A DNA stretch of 64,000 nt from Scenedesmus sp. ARA3 (taxonomy: Eukaryota; Chlorophyta; Chlorophyceae; Sphaeropleales; Scenedesmaceae), in NCBI GenBank assembly GCA_004335835.1, contig RWJK01001599.1, positions 1-64,000 of the forward strand, written 5' to 3'. The notes beneath the pieces were generated by a model. That model did not search any database, was not told the DNA's origin, and saw nothing but the letters and a program-made list of their open reading frames with translations. This document shows, in pieces, positions 23,509-35,259 of the stretch. Every line of letters begins with the position of its first letter. Positions within the stretch are counted from its first letter, which is position 1. The position numbers and the translations under genes were made by a program.

Positions 23509-26384
23509 CTACTCTGCTTGCTGCTGCTGTTGCTGCTCTGCCAGCGGTGTGCGGTCCTCTCCCGCCGCTGCTGCTGCTGCTCCCCACAGCTGCTGTATGG
23601 GCTGCCCCTCCTTGCAGCGCCTGACCACTTGCAGCGCTTCCGCCAAGATCTGCAGCAGCAGCAGTGTAAGCAGCAGCAGCAGCAGCAAAATAAGCAGCGC
23701 AGATGGCAGGCGCGTAGATGCATGTCCAGCGCGAATGTAACCGGGCAGCTTGACGAGTGAAATGCAACACATGTGAACCACCTTTAGCCACAAATTTGAG
23801 CAGAGACAACACCGTCTATGAAGAGGTACAGGATGCGGCTGCTACATCACAAAGGGAAAGCTGGAGCTGCTGCTAGGCAGCCCTGGGTTTGTTGCATTGC
23901 CTTTCAGCGCAACACGCAAGGCTTCGAGTAAACAATGCTGCTGACGAACAGGGCTTGCATCCGCCCCAGCATCAGTCGCTGCATTGCGCAGCGCATCATA
24001 TCATTGTAGTTCTGCTGCAGATTCATAGTGACTGCCGCCGCTGCTGCTGCCAAGAGAGCGTTGCATCCGGCAGCAGCACTGCAGCACTGCAGGGCCACCC
24101 ACCTGCTCATGTATCTGCTCCACCGACTGTGACGCATCCACCACCAGCCAGCTAGGCTCCTTCAGCTGCTGGAACGCCGCACGCACCTGCAGAGCGTGAG
24201 CACAAGAGTGCAGGTAACATAAGTAACACACGTAACAGCATGGTTGACCTGAACTTGATCAGGCAGCAAGCGCGCAGCAGCACTTGGTGTGCCGCCTAAC
24301 ATGACACTGCCTGGCACAGCATCACTCCCCATTTCTGTGGTGCTGCAGACCTCTGCAGCTTGTGCAGCAACACAACTGCATTCAGCAAAGACTATCCCCA
24401 TGCCAGCGGTCCTGTACGCCCTGCCACTCAGTCTACACACACACGCAACTGCAGATACAAACAACACTGTGCTGCTGGTCCCCGTCCCTTGTCTTACGGT
24501 CTGCTCTACCTCTCCGCCGCCCACCCTGTCTTGCAACTCCGCATTCTCATAGCGCTTCTGTTCAAGACGTTGTTCAAAGCGCTCCTCAGACACTAGATAA
24601 TTGCATGACAAGCAGCTTGAAGGTTTTGAACAAGCAGTGCTTTCAAGACGTTATTCAAAGCGCTCTTAAGACACTAGGTATATGCATGACAAGCCGCTTG
24701 AAGGTTTTGAACAAGCACGGCCTGTACAAAACCTTTAAGCTGCTTGTCATGCAAATACCTAGCGTCTGAGGAGCGCTTTGAAAAAACGTTTTGAAAAGAA
24801 GCGCTATGTGGCACAAACAACCCACTTTGGCTTGGAATTCCGCCTTCTCATAGCGCTGCCCGCCAAAGCCCGCCCGCGCAGCCGCTGCTGCATTGTCCAG
24901 CTCCAAGTACACCACCGAGCACCAACCCCACAAAACCTGCCACCCACCCCGTCCTGAAACGCCGCCTCGCTCCTGTCCCCACATTGTGTTTGAAAGCCCT
25001 CCTGACACAGTAACCTGCCTAAGGAGATACCTACAACAAGCAGCGTGAAGATTTTCAAAAGCACAAACCACCCACCCTGTCCTGAAACTCCGCCTTCTCA
25101 TAGCGCTCGCCTCCAAAGCCCGCCCTGGCAGCTGCTGCTGCATTGTCCAGCTCCAGGTACACAACCAGGTCAGGAGCAGGCAGGCCCGCATCAGGCGCCT
25201 TGCACCAGAATGCATCCATGCCTGGCAAGGCCTTGGCTGCTGAGTAGGCCACGCCAGAGTAGGCGTAGCGATCTACAACGAGGCTGGTGCCAGAGTGCAG
25301 TGCGCGTAGTAATGCATCACTGCAGGGGAGAGGGCCAATGGTTTTGCAGGAACAGCAGTTAGTGAGCAGCAGGTGATGGAGGCGTAGCGGTCTACTACCA
25401 GGCTGGTGCCGGAGTGCAGTGCGCGCAGCAGCGCATCACTGCAGGGGAGAAACACAGCAGTTTTGCGGAAACAGCAGTTGATGAGCGGCAGGTGATGGAG
25501 CAAGCGTAGCGGTCTACTACCAGGCTGGTGCCGGAGTGCAGCGCACGCAGCAGGGCATCACTGCAGGGGAGAAAAAAACGCAACGGGTTTGCAGGAGCAG
25601 CAGTTAATGAGCAGCAGGTGATGGAGCAAGCGTAGCGGATTACAACGAGGCTGGTGCCGCAGTGCAGTGCGCGCAGCAGGGCATCACCGCAGGGGAGTGA
25701 AGCAGCAACAGCAACTGCAGGGGGTCGTGTGCAGAAGATTGTGCACAACGCACACCTTTCATTCCATACACAGCAAGGCCAGCCAGCATCCTGCTTACAC
25801 ATGCTGCTAGCTGCCAAGCAGCAAGTAGAGGGTAGGGCTAACACTAGTATCAACAGCAGCAGCAGCAATGTGTTGCATAGCAGCAGCTGCTTGCCTCTTC
25901 TCCCAGCGGTTAGCGCTAAACAGCAGGTGGATCGCCCTGTCATTGTGATCCTGCTTTCCAGCCAGGTACTCGTTGATGGCGTGGCCTGTGACTGTGTTCT
26001 TCCTGTCTGGAAAGTTCCAGGACTCCACTGCTACCTGCAAGCATGTGTGTGGTTTGAACAGCTTCGTCAGCAGCACACAGCAGTGAGGAGAGGCAGCAGC
26101 TGCTGTTGTGCACTGCATGCTGACCTGTTGCTGCAGGATCAAGCAACCGACTAGTGCTAAATCCTCACCCCTTTGCTCTGGAGTGCTTTCGCCAGCAAGC
26201 TCGTTTGCGTAGACTTCCCGCACCGGTCTACACCTTCAAACAGTATGAAGGCTCCTCTGGGGCCTTGCTGCTGTTGCATCGTGCTACTGCAAGCTGCCGA
26301 CCGCCTCGACGTGAAAACACAAGTACTGACCAAACGGTTTGCAGCACTACCCCAGCGCAAATGGCGTGGTGAGGTGCTGAGCAT
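23509..26384 (-). CDS. thymidylate kinase (dTMP kinase)
   Basis: Five exons: 26169-26384, 25895-26034, 25076-25319, 24103-24186, 23509-23649; 825 bp, 274 residues. The enzyme phosphorylates dTMP to dTDP, needed for dTTP supply. The P-loop is [11 protein letters not shown] (about residues 49-59). Then come [12 protein letters not shown], the DRY-type motif [14 protein letters not shown], the lid/helix region [27 protein letters not shown] and a terminal QPIQQLW motif. Starting at 26384 gives a 35-residue Arg/Ser-rich presequence before [11 protein letters not shown]; an internal ATG at 26279 would give the cytosolic-length form, so dual targeting is possible. The exon 2 donor must be GC (AG|GCAAGC) to keep the [12 protein letters not shown] frame. 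Exon 3 is flanked on both sides by partial copies of its own edges. Confidence 0.93.
24517..24965 (-). repeat. copies of TMPK exon 3 3' end plus intron, with an inverted unit
   Basis: Partial copies of the exon end ([11 protein letters not shown]) lie near 24520-24560, 24826-24916 and 24945-24965, after the real exon in transcript order. The middle copy also repeats [17 protein letters not shown]. Between the first two lies a large inverted repeat (24548-24808) built from the same unit. Confidence 0.88.
24548..24808. repeat. long inverted repeat (hairpin) in TMPK intron 3
   Basis: The left arm at 24548-24636 is repeated in tandem at 24640-24719 and inverted at 24724-24808, with a few mismatches. 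Arms of about 85 bp could form a strong stem in DNA or pre-mRNA. The arm resembles the intron just after the real exon 3, so this is probably an inverted copy of the tandem unit rather than a MITE. Confidence 0.85.
25381..25692 (-). repeat. copies of TMPK exon 3 acceptor and 5' end (3 copies)
   Basis: The exon start ([19 protein letters not shown], with ctcccctgcag acceptor) at 25262-25330 recurs at about 25381-25450, 25502-25570 and 25627-25695, spaced about 122 bp. All keep the acceptor and an open frame, so the intron offers four similar 3' splice sites. Confidence 0.93.
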
Positions 26385-26923
26385 GCACGGCACTGTACGA
26401 GTGTCTAATGTTGCAAGCAGCAGTGTGCGTGAAACGTCGACAAGTATATCAATGTAGATTTTGAGAAATTTCCTCACGGCCTTCTGCCAGTAGAACCCAT
26501 TGCACCGACGTGGGCGTGAGCAGCCCGCCTTGTTTCAAACCCTCATGTTGCAAATCATAACAGTGTTGCCAGGAGTTCTGAGCGATCGCCACATGCAAGC
26601 TAACCATATTTGACTTTGTGGCTGCATCCAGTCATGACTGTGTTGCAGAGCGGGCAGATGCTGTTCTTGTCAGCCTGGAGTGCAGTGCAGCCTGGTGCTC
26701 CACTGTGACAACTGCGTGCAACCGTTGCTGGACAAGCACTACGCAACACACGATCAGGCCGCCCAGCCAACACTCGCTAGTAGCCAGAGCACAGCTCTGC
26801 CAACTCTGGATGGTAGGGTTCATGCTGCAATGTCAGTCACACAGCCCGCATAGGCTGGGTCACATGACTTGCGTGACAGTTACAAGCACCCGTAACATTG
26901 CGAAGAAGCTACCTGAGCTACTG
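26385..26923. other. intergenic: TMPK promoter / COX19 3' flank
   Basis: No gene seen. TTACA at 26880-26884 (TGTAA on the minus strand), about 40 bp past the COX19 stop, is a good polyadenylation-signal candidate. The TMPK promoter should lie at the low-coordinate end. Confidence 0.55.
26880..26884 (-). terminator. TGTAA polyadenylation signal, COX19
   Basis: TTACA on the plus strand (TGTAA in the transcript), about 40 bp past the COX19 stop codon. Confidence 0.55.
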
Positions 26924-28111
26924 CTATGAGCCCTTTCTGCTGCTTCTGCCTATGCTGCTGCTGCTGCTGCTGTTGCTGCCGCTGCTGTTGCTGCTGCTGC
27001 TGCTGGTGGCTGCGCCCTGCTCCTTGAACCCTAGCTCCTTGAGGTCTTGGCGGGCCATCAGGTTCCTGCAAACAAACAATGACAGTCGGCACGCCATCAG
27101 CACCTTGTTCAGTCCACTCACTTGACATGTTTAGGATCATGGCACACTGCACAAACTCAGCTGTACATTATGCTGCAGGCCCAGCACTGGAAACCATGCC
27201 TGTAGCCTGCTCTGCTGCCAACAGCTGGTACGGACAGCATCCTCATGTACCCTCCAGCCACAGTAACACCATTGATAGACCCTGACCATGAAGCCTGCAG
27301 GCCGACAACTGCTCGTGGGTAGCTCACCGCTCCATCCTGCACTGCAGGTACTTCTTGGCTAGCTCCTGGCAGGCCACTGCGTCACGCGCGTGCTGCTTCA
27401 GGCACTTCAGGTACGCGTCAGCGACCTGCGCCGCCACCACCAGCAGCAGCAGCAGCAGCACAGATGCAGCATGACAAGTTCATCTGCTCAATCTAATGAG
27501 GCTGTAGGCTGCTTGATTTATGCCTACGCAGTGCCTGCAGTAACATACGCCGTGAGGCCCCACCAGCTAACCAGTCACATTGTGTGACCGCACACATTGC
27601 GCGACAACCAGATGCATGATACAAGCATACTGTGTTGCTCAGCTTCCTGCTGGTGGTGATGGCGCTGCAAGTATTGGCTGCAAAGGCCATCCAGGCAAAG
27701 CCATGTGCAGTATTCTGTTAAGCAGCATGCGCTGCCTGCTGCGCCTCACCTGCTTGCACTCCCCAAAATGGTCCAATGGGAAGATGCCCTTCTCTGGTGG
27801 CTTGGCACTCGCACCTACACAGACAAACTGCTGAGTCAACTGCTACAGGAGCACCTGTCACGACCAGCAGCAGCAAACCATATCAACAGCAGCAGCAGCA
27901 GTAGCAGCAGCACCACTAGCACCAGCAGTAGCAGCAGCACCAGCAGCAGCAGCAGCACCAGCAGCAGCATCCTCCCTGCTGCTGATGTTGTGGCGTGCTG
28001 AATGATTCCAACAGACGACTGTTTTACATTGGCGACACGCAGAAGACAAAAGTTCGACGAAGCATGCTCCAGGTTACGCAGGTTACCTCTTGGTCCTCCA
28101 AATGCACTCAT
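26924..28111 (-). CDS. COX19: cytochrome c oxidase assembly factor COX19
   Basis: Four exons: 28087-28111, 27750-27814, 27328-27425, 26924-27065; 330 bp, 109 residues. COX19 is a small soluble protein of the mitochondrial intermembrane space involved in copper delivery to cytochrome c oxidase, imported by the Mia40 pathway. The diagnostic PPEKGIFPLDHFGEC segment is followed by twin CX9C motifs: C-KQVADAYLK-C and C-QELAKKYLQ-C, then RMERNLMARQDLKELGF, all matching the family. The C-terminus is extended by a Ser/Asn-rich tail from a CAG-type repeat. The 25-bp first exon encodes only MSAFGGPR plus one base, chosen because it supplies the only in-phase ATG. Junctions are GT-AG; the acceptor of exon 3 abuts a CTG-rich tract. 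Confidence 0.95.
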
Positions 28112-28537
28112 GTCCTGCTGCTACTGAGGTGGCATCTGTCGCTTGCGCGATGAGAACTAATGGTAGCTACGTATCCGCTATCTGCCTAAACTGCAAGCTA
28201 TTTGTCTCCGTTGACTGCTGCTACGTACCCAGCCTGGCAAGCAACAGAAGCCACAAGAGGATCACTTCGCCGGATGCGGCACGTGCACGCTACGTATGTG
28301 GACAGCGAAGCAAAGACGTATGACCAATTTCCTGACGAACGCGACACTTCAATTGTAGAGCTAGAGCAACACGCGCCACGCGACAGTTACAAGTTGCCTT
28401 GTCAGTCCTTTGTCAAACCCCAAACCACAAAGCCACAGAGGGTGGCTTGCTCTGCTTGGTGCCAGGACCCAACTAGTAACCAATCCTCTCTATGCTTCCT
28501 ATGGCCTTATCTTCAGCAAACCAGCTGCAAGCCAGCC
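28112..28537. other. intergenic: COX19 promoter / POLH 3' flank
   Basis: No gene seen. TTACA at 28387-28391 reads TGTAA on the minus strand about 150 bp past the POLH stop and may be its polyadenylation signal. The COX19 promoter must lie at the left end. Confidence 0.5.
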
Positions 28538-28814
28538 TCAGCCCGACTTCTTAAAGTACTTGCTGATGCTGCCATGCTGCGTGCCCTGCTGCTGCCTACC
28601 CCCACCCCTGCCCCTGCCGTGCCTCCCTGCCCCTCCCTTACCCCTACTGCCAGCCCCACTGGTACTGCCAGTGACCCCGCCAGTGCTGCTGCTGCCTGCC
28701 CTGGCTGCTCTGCGAACTTCCAGCTGGATCTCCAGCGGAAGTTCACTCAGAACAGCAGGGTCGATGTCTGACAGCAGCAGCGCTGGAGCCTGCCAGGTGG
28801 CTTGCGGGCTGCCG

Positions 28815-28850
<36 letters not shown>

Positions 28851-29038
28851 ATTGGTGCTGCTTCCTCTACTTCAATCGTCTGCTGCCCCTCGGTCTCAAG
28901 GCAGTAATCATGCCCTGACTGCTGATGATGAGGAGCCAGCACAATGTCACAATGCTGACCAGGCTGCTGCTGCCGCTGCTGTGGGTGCTGCTGCTGCTGT
29001 TCCTGCTGCAGGTGCGGCTGGCTGTGCTGCACCTGGCC

Positions 29039-29083
<45 letters not shown>

Positions 29084-31235
29084 AGTAGCTGCCGCATCCA
29101 ACCAGCCGCCCAGGGATGCCACCACCACCTGGCTGGGTTGCGACTGCGTGCCTAGCTGCTGCTGTGTGCTGCCGCCTGTTGTAGCGAGTTGTGCCACCAC
29201 TGATTGCAACACTCCAGTCCCAGGCGCAGCATCTTCAATGTCAGCACAGCCATCAGCAATCTGGAGGCTGTCAGACACAACGCCTGACAAACCGCCATCC
29301 TGCCGCTGCTGCTGCTGTTCTGACAGTGCCACAGCTGCTGCCAGCTCACCGCCAGCTTCCACTGCCTGCTCACTGGCCACCAAATCATCAGCTGCATGTG
29401 CACTGGCAGTGCAGCCATCTGGCTCAGCTGCTGCTTGCCGTGCTGCAGGAGTCGCTGCAAAGAAGGCATGCAGCCCACCTCCCTGAGCAGCCTTGGCCCT
29501 GCTGCGGCTGCCGCCCATATCAGCAGCAGCTGGACGCTTCTTGCTTGCTGTGCTGCCACTGCTGCCTTTGGTTGTGAGGCCTCCTGGGCTACCATCCACC
29601 TCATGCTGCTGCNNNNNNNNNNNNNNNNNNNNNNNNNNNNNNNNNNNNNNNNNNNNNNNNNNTGCTGCTGCACCAGTGCCTGTTGAGTCAGCCGGTGCTT
29701 GCTGTTGCTGCTGCTGCTGCTGCCGGCCAGCAGCCATGAACCTGTCCAGCGTTGATGCACCTGTGGGTGCCGCCACAAAGTTGGATGCTGAGATGAACAT
29801 GCCAATGATCTTCCAGCCCTGGCCCCTGCAGGCAGACACAATGCAACATGTTACGACAGCCAGAACAGGTCCTTTCACATGCACACAATCCTGTTTACTT
29901 CACAAGACTAAGTTATGCTTGACCACACATCACACACACACACTTGCTGCCAAGGACCGCTGCAGGATCCCTGCTGCTCACCATCTTCTCAAGCAAACTA
30001 AACACAACGACACCGACAAATCTGTCAATGACAAACCGCGCACCTGTCGCGTGCCCACTTCTTGACCAGCTTCAGCGCATCAGCAGCCATCACCTCGGCC
30101 ACAGGCCGCCGCAGCGGCGTGGAGCGGCTCACAGCAGCAACGCCAGCACGCCAGTTCTGCGGCGTGGCGCGCCCAGCAGCAGCAGCAGCAGCAGGGCCGG
30201 CTGCAGCAGCCTGGACGATTGCAGCGCTGGCGCCTGGAACAGCAGCGCTGTCGGGACCTGTGGGTGAATACAGCACACACAGCAGCAGGTCAGCACGTGT
30301 ACGCACTTGACTCCAAACAGCATGCACCTACACGGTGCATGGTCCTAGGAGCAGGCCTGCTGTTGCTGGGCCATGGCTTAGAGAGCACCAAATGACTGCA
30401 TGATACGGCTAGACCCACCTGCGTCAGCAGCAGCCAGTGTGTTGATCGACACCGTGAGCTGGCTGGGCATGCGCTGGTGCTGCCGCCTGTCTGCATCCAG
30501 CTGCTCCTGCAGCTCAGAAGCCAGCTGGCTCAGCCAGCCATGCACCGCAGAACACAATGTACACTCTCGCACGCGAGATCACCGCCATAGCGCTACACGC
30601 CAGTGCATTCTCCAGCACCCACCAAGCGCCAGCCAGCCACCCATCTACCCACCTGCCGCAGCGGCTGCTAGTGTGTCAATTGACACCGTGAGCTGGCTAG
30701 GCGTGCGCTGGTGCTGCCGCCTGTCGTTGTCTAGCCGCTCTTGCAGCTCAGTAGCGAGTTGGCTCAGCCAGCCATGCACCGCAGTGAGGCCTGTCAGTGC
30801 GGAGGCACCGCGGAAGGTCTTGCCGCAGCTGATGGACTTGGGCAGGGTGCGGGGCTTGACCTCTTCATCGTCCTTGCCCTGCAACACTCATGGAGCGCAG
30901 GCAAGACTGGCTGTCAGCAGTAGGGTGTTGGCTGTGTGATTATCGCTGGCAGCAGTGCATGTAGGTGTGCACGGCTTGATGTTCTGGTGCCTGCTGCAAG
31001 TGCAGCATGAAGCCAGGCAAAATCTGGCAGCTTGAGGTGCGTGCAGCTGACATAACACTGCGTCAACTTGGCATGTCATCAAATTGTTTTATCAAATGCA
31101 GTTGCGCCGCACCTGTGCCAGGCGCTGCAGCCAGGCAGCGTTCTCCAGGCCAACGAGCGCCTCAAGCCGCGGCAGCGGCACCGCAGCCAGCTCACCCACT
31201 GTGGACACGCCCAGGCCCTGCAGGAGGAGGTTCAA

Positions 31236-31281
<46 letters not shown>

Positions 31282-33275
31282 CAGGCGTCCACGAGTGGGC
31301 TATGTTCCTGTGTTTGCAACACCCGTGTGTATTGCAGCGTTGACAAAGGCAAGCCACTCGCCCAAGGACAACGATGAGCAGCAGGTTGATGCTTGAGTGT
31401 GCTGTGCAAACATAGGTTTAGTTGCTGTGGACGTGCATGGCCAGCTGCAATGCTTGCCGCTCACAGCATGTGGCGCGCCAAGCTGAAACCACACATGGCC
31501 CCCATTTTGGCAGATGCTGGTTTTGCCCAGTAGTGGGATTTTTAACTACATAGCGAACCAAGCTGTGCAATTTGGCCCGCACCGTCATGAGCTCCTCCCC
31601 AAACTTGCCGCCCAGCTGGCATGCCAAGCTGAAACCGCACATGGCCCCACTCTGAGCAGATGCTAGTATAAAGTCATTTATTTCCAAAACGTTCAACAAA
31701 CCAAGCGCTGCAGCCCTCGCACCATCATGAGCTCCTCCCCAAACTTGCCGCCCAGCTGGCATGCCAAGCTGAAAGTGCACATGGCCCCAATCTGAGCAGA
31801 TGCTAGTATAAAGTCATTCATTTCCAAAACGTTCAACAAACCAAGCGCTGCTGCCCTCGCACCGTCATGAGCTCCTCCCCAAACTTGCCGCCCAGCTGGC
31901 GCAGCTTGGGCAGTGGCAGCGGGCCCAGCAGCCCAGGCACGGCTGCAGCAGGCACCAGCGTCTGCTGCGCAGGCTTGTTCAGGCCTGCAATATGTCACCA
32001 CATTGACAAAACGCCATTGAGCGCACAGAGTGCAAGCTGTGGAGGAGCGACGCACTTGGAAGCGGGCTGGTCTGAGAACAACTCAGCATGAGGGTATGCA
32101 GCACACAGCAACGCCTGCAACGCCCCTTCCAAACATGTAAGCGTCTTGGCGCTCCGCAATGGATTGCCCAGTGCTTGACAGCATCGCAGCATCCCTCACC
32201 TGACCCCAGCTTTGCCAGGATCTTGGAGTGTGCAATGCCAGCAGAGCAGCTGTAGCCAAGCTGCTGGGCCACTGCTGCACGCAGCCGCGCCACCACCACA
32301 GCACCAGCAGCAAGCAGCAGCTCGTCATTGTTCCAGCAGGCGGCCGGGCGGGCCCACCATGCGGCCACGCCAGCTGCACCAGGCTCCTGCAGCAACATAC
32401 ATAAAACACAGTTTGTAAAAAAGCAGTTAGGAGACAGCAGCAACTCATCATTGCTCCAGCAGGCGGCCGGGCGGGCCCACCATGCGGCTACACCTGCTGC
32501 ACCCGGCTCCTGCAGCAGCATGCGCGATCCCAGGTTATAAGAGAGAGGATAGTCACATGTAGGTCCTGGCGCCATCTTGGATGGCATGAGCCACAACAGA
32601 TTGACGCAGCCGCCAGCAGCAGCTCAGGCCCCAGGCTCCTGCAGCAGCAGCATGTATGATCAAAGGTTGTGAGGCAGCAGCAGCAGCAGCAAGCAGCAGC
32701 TCATCGTTGCTCCAGCAGGCGGGGCGCCGCGCCCACCATGCGGGCACGCCAGCTGCACCAGGCTCCTGCAGCAGCATGTATGAATCGCAGATTATGAGAC
32801 AGCAGCAGCCAGCAGCAGCTTGTCATGGCTCCAGCAGGCAGCAAGGCGAGTCCACCAGGCGGCCACACATGTCTGTTGGCTGATAATCACAGCCTCTTCT
32901 TAGGGTGCGATGCATCACACAGAGCCACCCACCGCAGCATCAGCGACGTGCCACCCCTCAATCGACTCCGGCAGGGGCAGCAGCGGCCCAACCGCAGCCG
33001 GCTGCGCACCAGCATCATCAACTGCCTGCTGCTGCTGCTGGCCGCCACCAGCACCCAACTGTGCCTGCAATGCATCACCTGCAGCATCCCCACCACCTGC
33101 TGCTGCTGCTGCTGCTGCCAGCAGCTGCTGTGCGCCTGCTGTCACATCTAGGTACGCCTCATCCACTGAGGCGCGCTCACAGATCGCCCCGTCAGATGAC
33201 AGCACACTGATGACTGCAGCGCCAGCATCACGGTAGATCTGAATGTCTGCCTTGCCGTGCGCAACAGGCACCTGC

Positions 33276-33315
<40 letters not shown>

Positions 33316-34725
33316 GCGATCAGCATGGTAGATCTGAGTGTCTACCTTGCCGTGCGAAACAGGTACCTGCACAGGTCAGCAGCAGCCGCAGCAGCCGCAG
33401 CAGAAAGTGGGCAAGAGCCAGGCCGCAGAAACAATGCCTGCAGTGCGGCTGCAGCCTGGTCAACAATCTGTTCTGCTTATAATGCAGCGCAGCATGGCAG
33501 GCAGCTGCTCAGCTCAAACAGCAGCAGACTTCAACAACACTTCTTGATGATGAGGCACTGCCTCACTGGCTGGTGTGTCAGGCAAATGCATGACAGGCAG
33601 TGAGACTCGCAGCAGGCACAGGTAGAGGCGTCACAAACATGCCATGCTCGCGCCACACCTGCACAATGTTGAGCTCAGGGCACAGCTTCTTGGCTGCCTG
33701 CGCCATCATGTTTCTGCAGGCACAAGCAGCACAAGATATGTGTCGTCAGACAAAAAGCTCTGCTTACTGCCAGTTTGCTGGACCTGAGCTGTGCAGCAAG
33801 CTGCTGTGTTGTTGCAGCACCAGTTGAACCGGCTGCGCTGCCCTCACACACATGCCATGCTGTTGCCGCTGCTGCTGCTGCTGCTGCTGCTGCCGCCGCC
33901 AGTGCCGCAGCTGTGCCTGCTGCTCACCGCTTGACGCCATGCTTGCGTGCCTCATATGATACAGCGATGATGCTGCCGTTGCTGTCAGGGAACAGCCTGT
34001 TGTCTGAGGGCTTGACTGTGCGCAGGTCGCCATACTGCACCAGCATGCATGTTGCACATACAATCAGTTGCACATTCCACACTACAATGAGTAATGAGCA
34101 GCAGGCTCTGGAAGTGTACACACAGGAGATTATGTTGGGTTGAAGAATGCATTGAAACTGCACCACCTTGCTGTGTCACTGGCAGCTGCTGCTCGCTCGC
34201 CTGCTGCAACACTGCTCCGGCTGCAACAGCTGCCGCAGCATCAAGCACCATGTTTGATGCGCTGCTGCAACGACAGTTGGGCTTGCAGCAGGCAAAGCAT
34301 GCAAGAGCAAGGCTGCATGCCGTCATGACTCGAGGCTGAAGAGAGAGTGCAGCCTAACATGCCTGCAGGACAGCTGCTTTGCTACTGTACACTTGCACAA
34401 ATGTGCAGCAGCGCCACATGCGTGCTTACCGGGTTGTACTGCACCACCACTACAGGTGTACCCTTCAGGCTGGGGTTACGCTGCACCTCTACTTGAGTGT
34501 AGAACTGCATGTTGAGAGCGCAGCAGCAGCAGCAGCAGCAGCAGCACACTGTCACGCTGTGCTGAAACGTTGGATGCTGTGCATGCTGAGCTGCTGCGCT
34601 GCCTGTTGCAGGCTGGTATGAAATCTTAGCTGCTTCATTTGTAGAATGTATGTGCGGAGTTGCTGTACAGGGATAAAGATATGTATACTCACAGCATCCA
34701 GGTCCACATGAGCCAGCACACGCAT
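28538..34725 (-). CDS. POLH: translesion DNA polymerase eta (Y family)
   Basis: Eleven exons: 34693-34725, 34430-34504, 33928-34034, 33659-33713, 32933-33271, 32200-32386, 31863-31984, 31113-31217, 30653-30878, 30044-30257, 28538-29825; about 916 residues if the 50-N gap size is right. Pol eta copies past UV photoproducts. Y-family motifs appear in order: HVDLDAFY (catalytic Asp about 8), VSYEARKHGVKR, SVDEAYLD (Asp127, Glu128), SAGIAHSKILAKL, LNKPAQQTLV, LRQLGGKFGEEL, LPKSISCGKTFRG and the little-finger segment SQLTVSI. The C-terminus is Gln/Ala-rich and carries a ubiquitin-binding motif (DIDPAVLSELPLEIQLEV) and a final PCNA-interacting-like sequence (SISKYFKK). No UBZ zinc finger was seen, which fits plant Pol eta. 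Several introns hold partial exon copies. Confidence 0.94.
29047..29083. repeat. CTG/CAG-rich run encoding poly-Q in POLH
   Basis: A near-perfect run of CTG triplets on the plus strand, interrupted by one TTG, encodes a Gln run in the disordered C-terminal region of polymerase eta. Confidence 0.9.
29613..29662. other. assembly gap (50 N)
   Basis: Fifty N bases inside the last POLH exon, flanked on both sides by CTG/CAG repeats, so probably a collapsed repeat. The flanking halves are in one frame if the gap is a multiple of three away from 50; its true length is unknown. Confidence 0.99.
30417..30550 (-). repeat. copy of POLH exon 9 3' end and donor
   Basis: About 134 bp closely matching 30651-30784. 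It repeats the exon end encoding LSQLATELQERLDNDRR through SIDTLAAA with a few substitutions (LSQLASELQEQLDADRR, SINTLAAADAG) and the donor. It lies in the following intron and is open throughout. Confidence 0.93.
31580..31760 (-). repeat. copies of POLH exon 7 3' end and donor (2 copies)
   Basis: The exon end QLGGKFGEELMT at about 31855-31905 recurs at about 31715-31762 and 31580-31625 with adjoining intron, spaced about 130 bp. Each copy keeps its GT donor (gtgcgggcc or gatggtgcgagg context). Confidence 0.92.
32439..32870 (-). repeat. copies of POLH exon 6 acceptor and 5' end (3-4 copies)
   Basis: The exon start EPGAAGVAAWWARPAACW (real copy about 32305-32390) recurs at about 32439-32523 and 32695-32778, with worn pieces near 32620-32655 and 32810-32870. 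The first two keep a cag acceptor and an open frame. Confidence 0.9.
33315..33371 (-). repeat. copy of POLH exon 5 acceptor and 5' end
   Basis: About 55 bp matching 33228-33280, repeating the acceptor and the exon start encoding VPVAHGKADIQIY as VPVSHGKVDTQIYH. It lies in the upstream intron, separated from the real site by a CAG run. Confidence 0.85.
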
Positions 34726-35259
34726 CAGAGCTGTGGCTGTCTGTGCTGCTGCTGCTGCTGTTTACACGGAAGGCTCAGCACCAGGCGACGCCCCAAGGGT
34801 CAGACGGAAACATCATATTTGCTGCAGGAGGCTACAGAAGTGACATACACTGCGGAGGTAGCTGGGCACCAGTGACCCTGTCAGAGCACATGCTCAGCAG
34901 TGCAGTTCAAAATACGTTAGGCATGCGAGTGACAGAAACGTTCAAAGACGATGACGATTCGACCAGAAACTCATTACCCGCTTCCCTCTGCGATGGCTGC
35001 TGAACAGCACAGTGGCATGACAGATGACAAGGAACGACAGCACAGCCCGACCCGTGGTCCCGGTGCACGTGATCATCACGAGCATTGCTGTGAAGTTTGA
35101 TGCAGCTGGTTATTGCTGTCTTCCTAGATAATCATACAGGGGATCCGTAGTCACTGCAAAGGACAGCAAGGCAGTTGGCGAACCATCCCGAGCCCCTCTT
35201 GACCCATTTGCCGACGACTGCGACCACATCAATTACAGCATCTTAAACAAGCCATAGCA
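34726..35259. promoter_or_regulatory. shared 5' region between POLH and derlin
   Basis: 534 bp separate the divergent start codons of POLH (minus) and the derlin (plus), so both promoters should be here. No clear core promoter element was recognised; the assignment rests on layout. Confidence 0.5.

Noticed and set aside
24548..24808. Transposon (MITE) in the TMPK intron
   Set aside because: The arms match the local exon-border unit and adjoining intron, and no target-site duplication was seen; an inverted local duplicate explains it better.
28202..28907. Plus-strand open frames near 28.2-28.9 kb
   Set aside because: They overlap the antisense of the POLH tail and the spacer; Pro/Ala-rich composition comes from the repeat.
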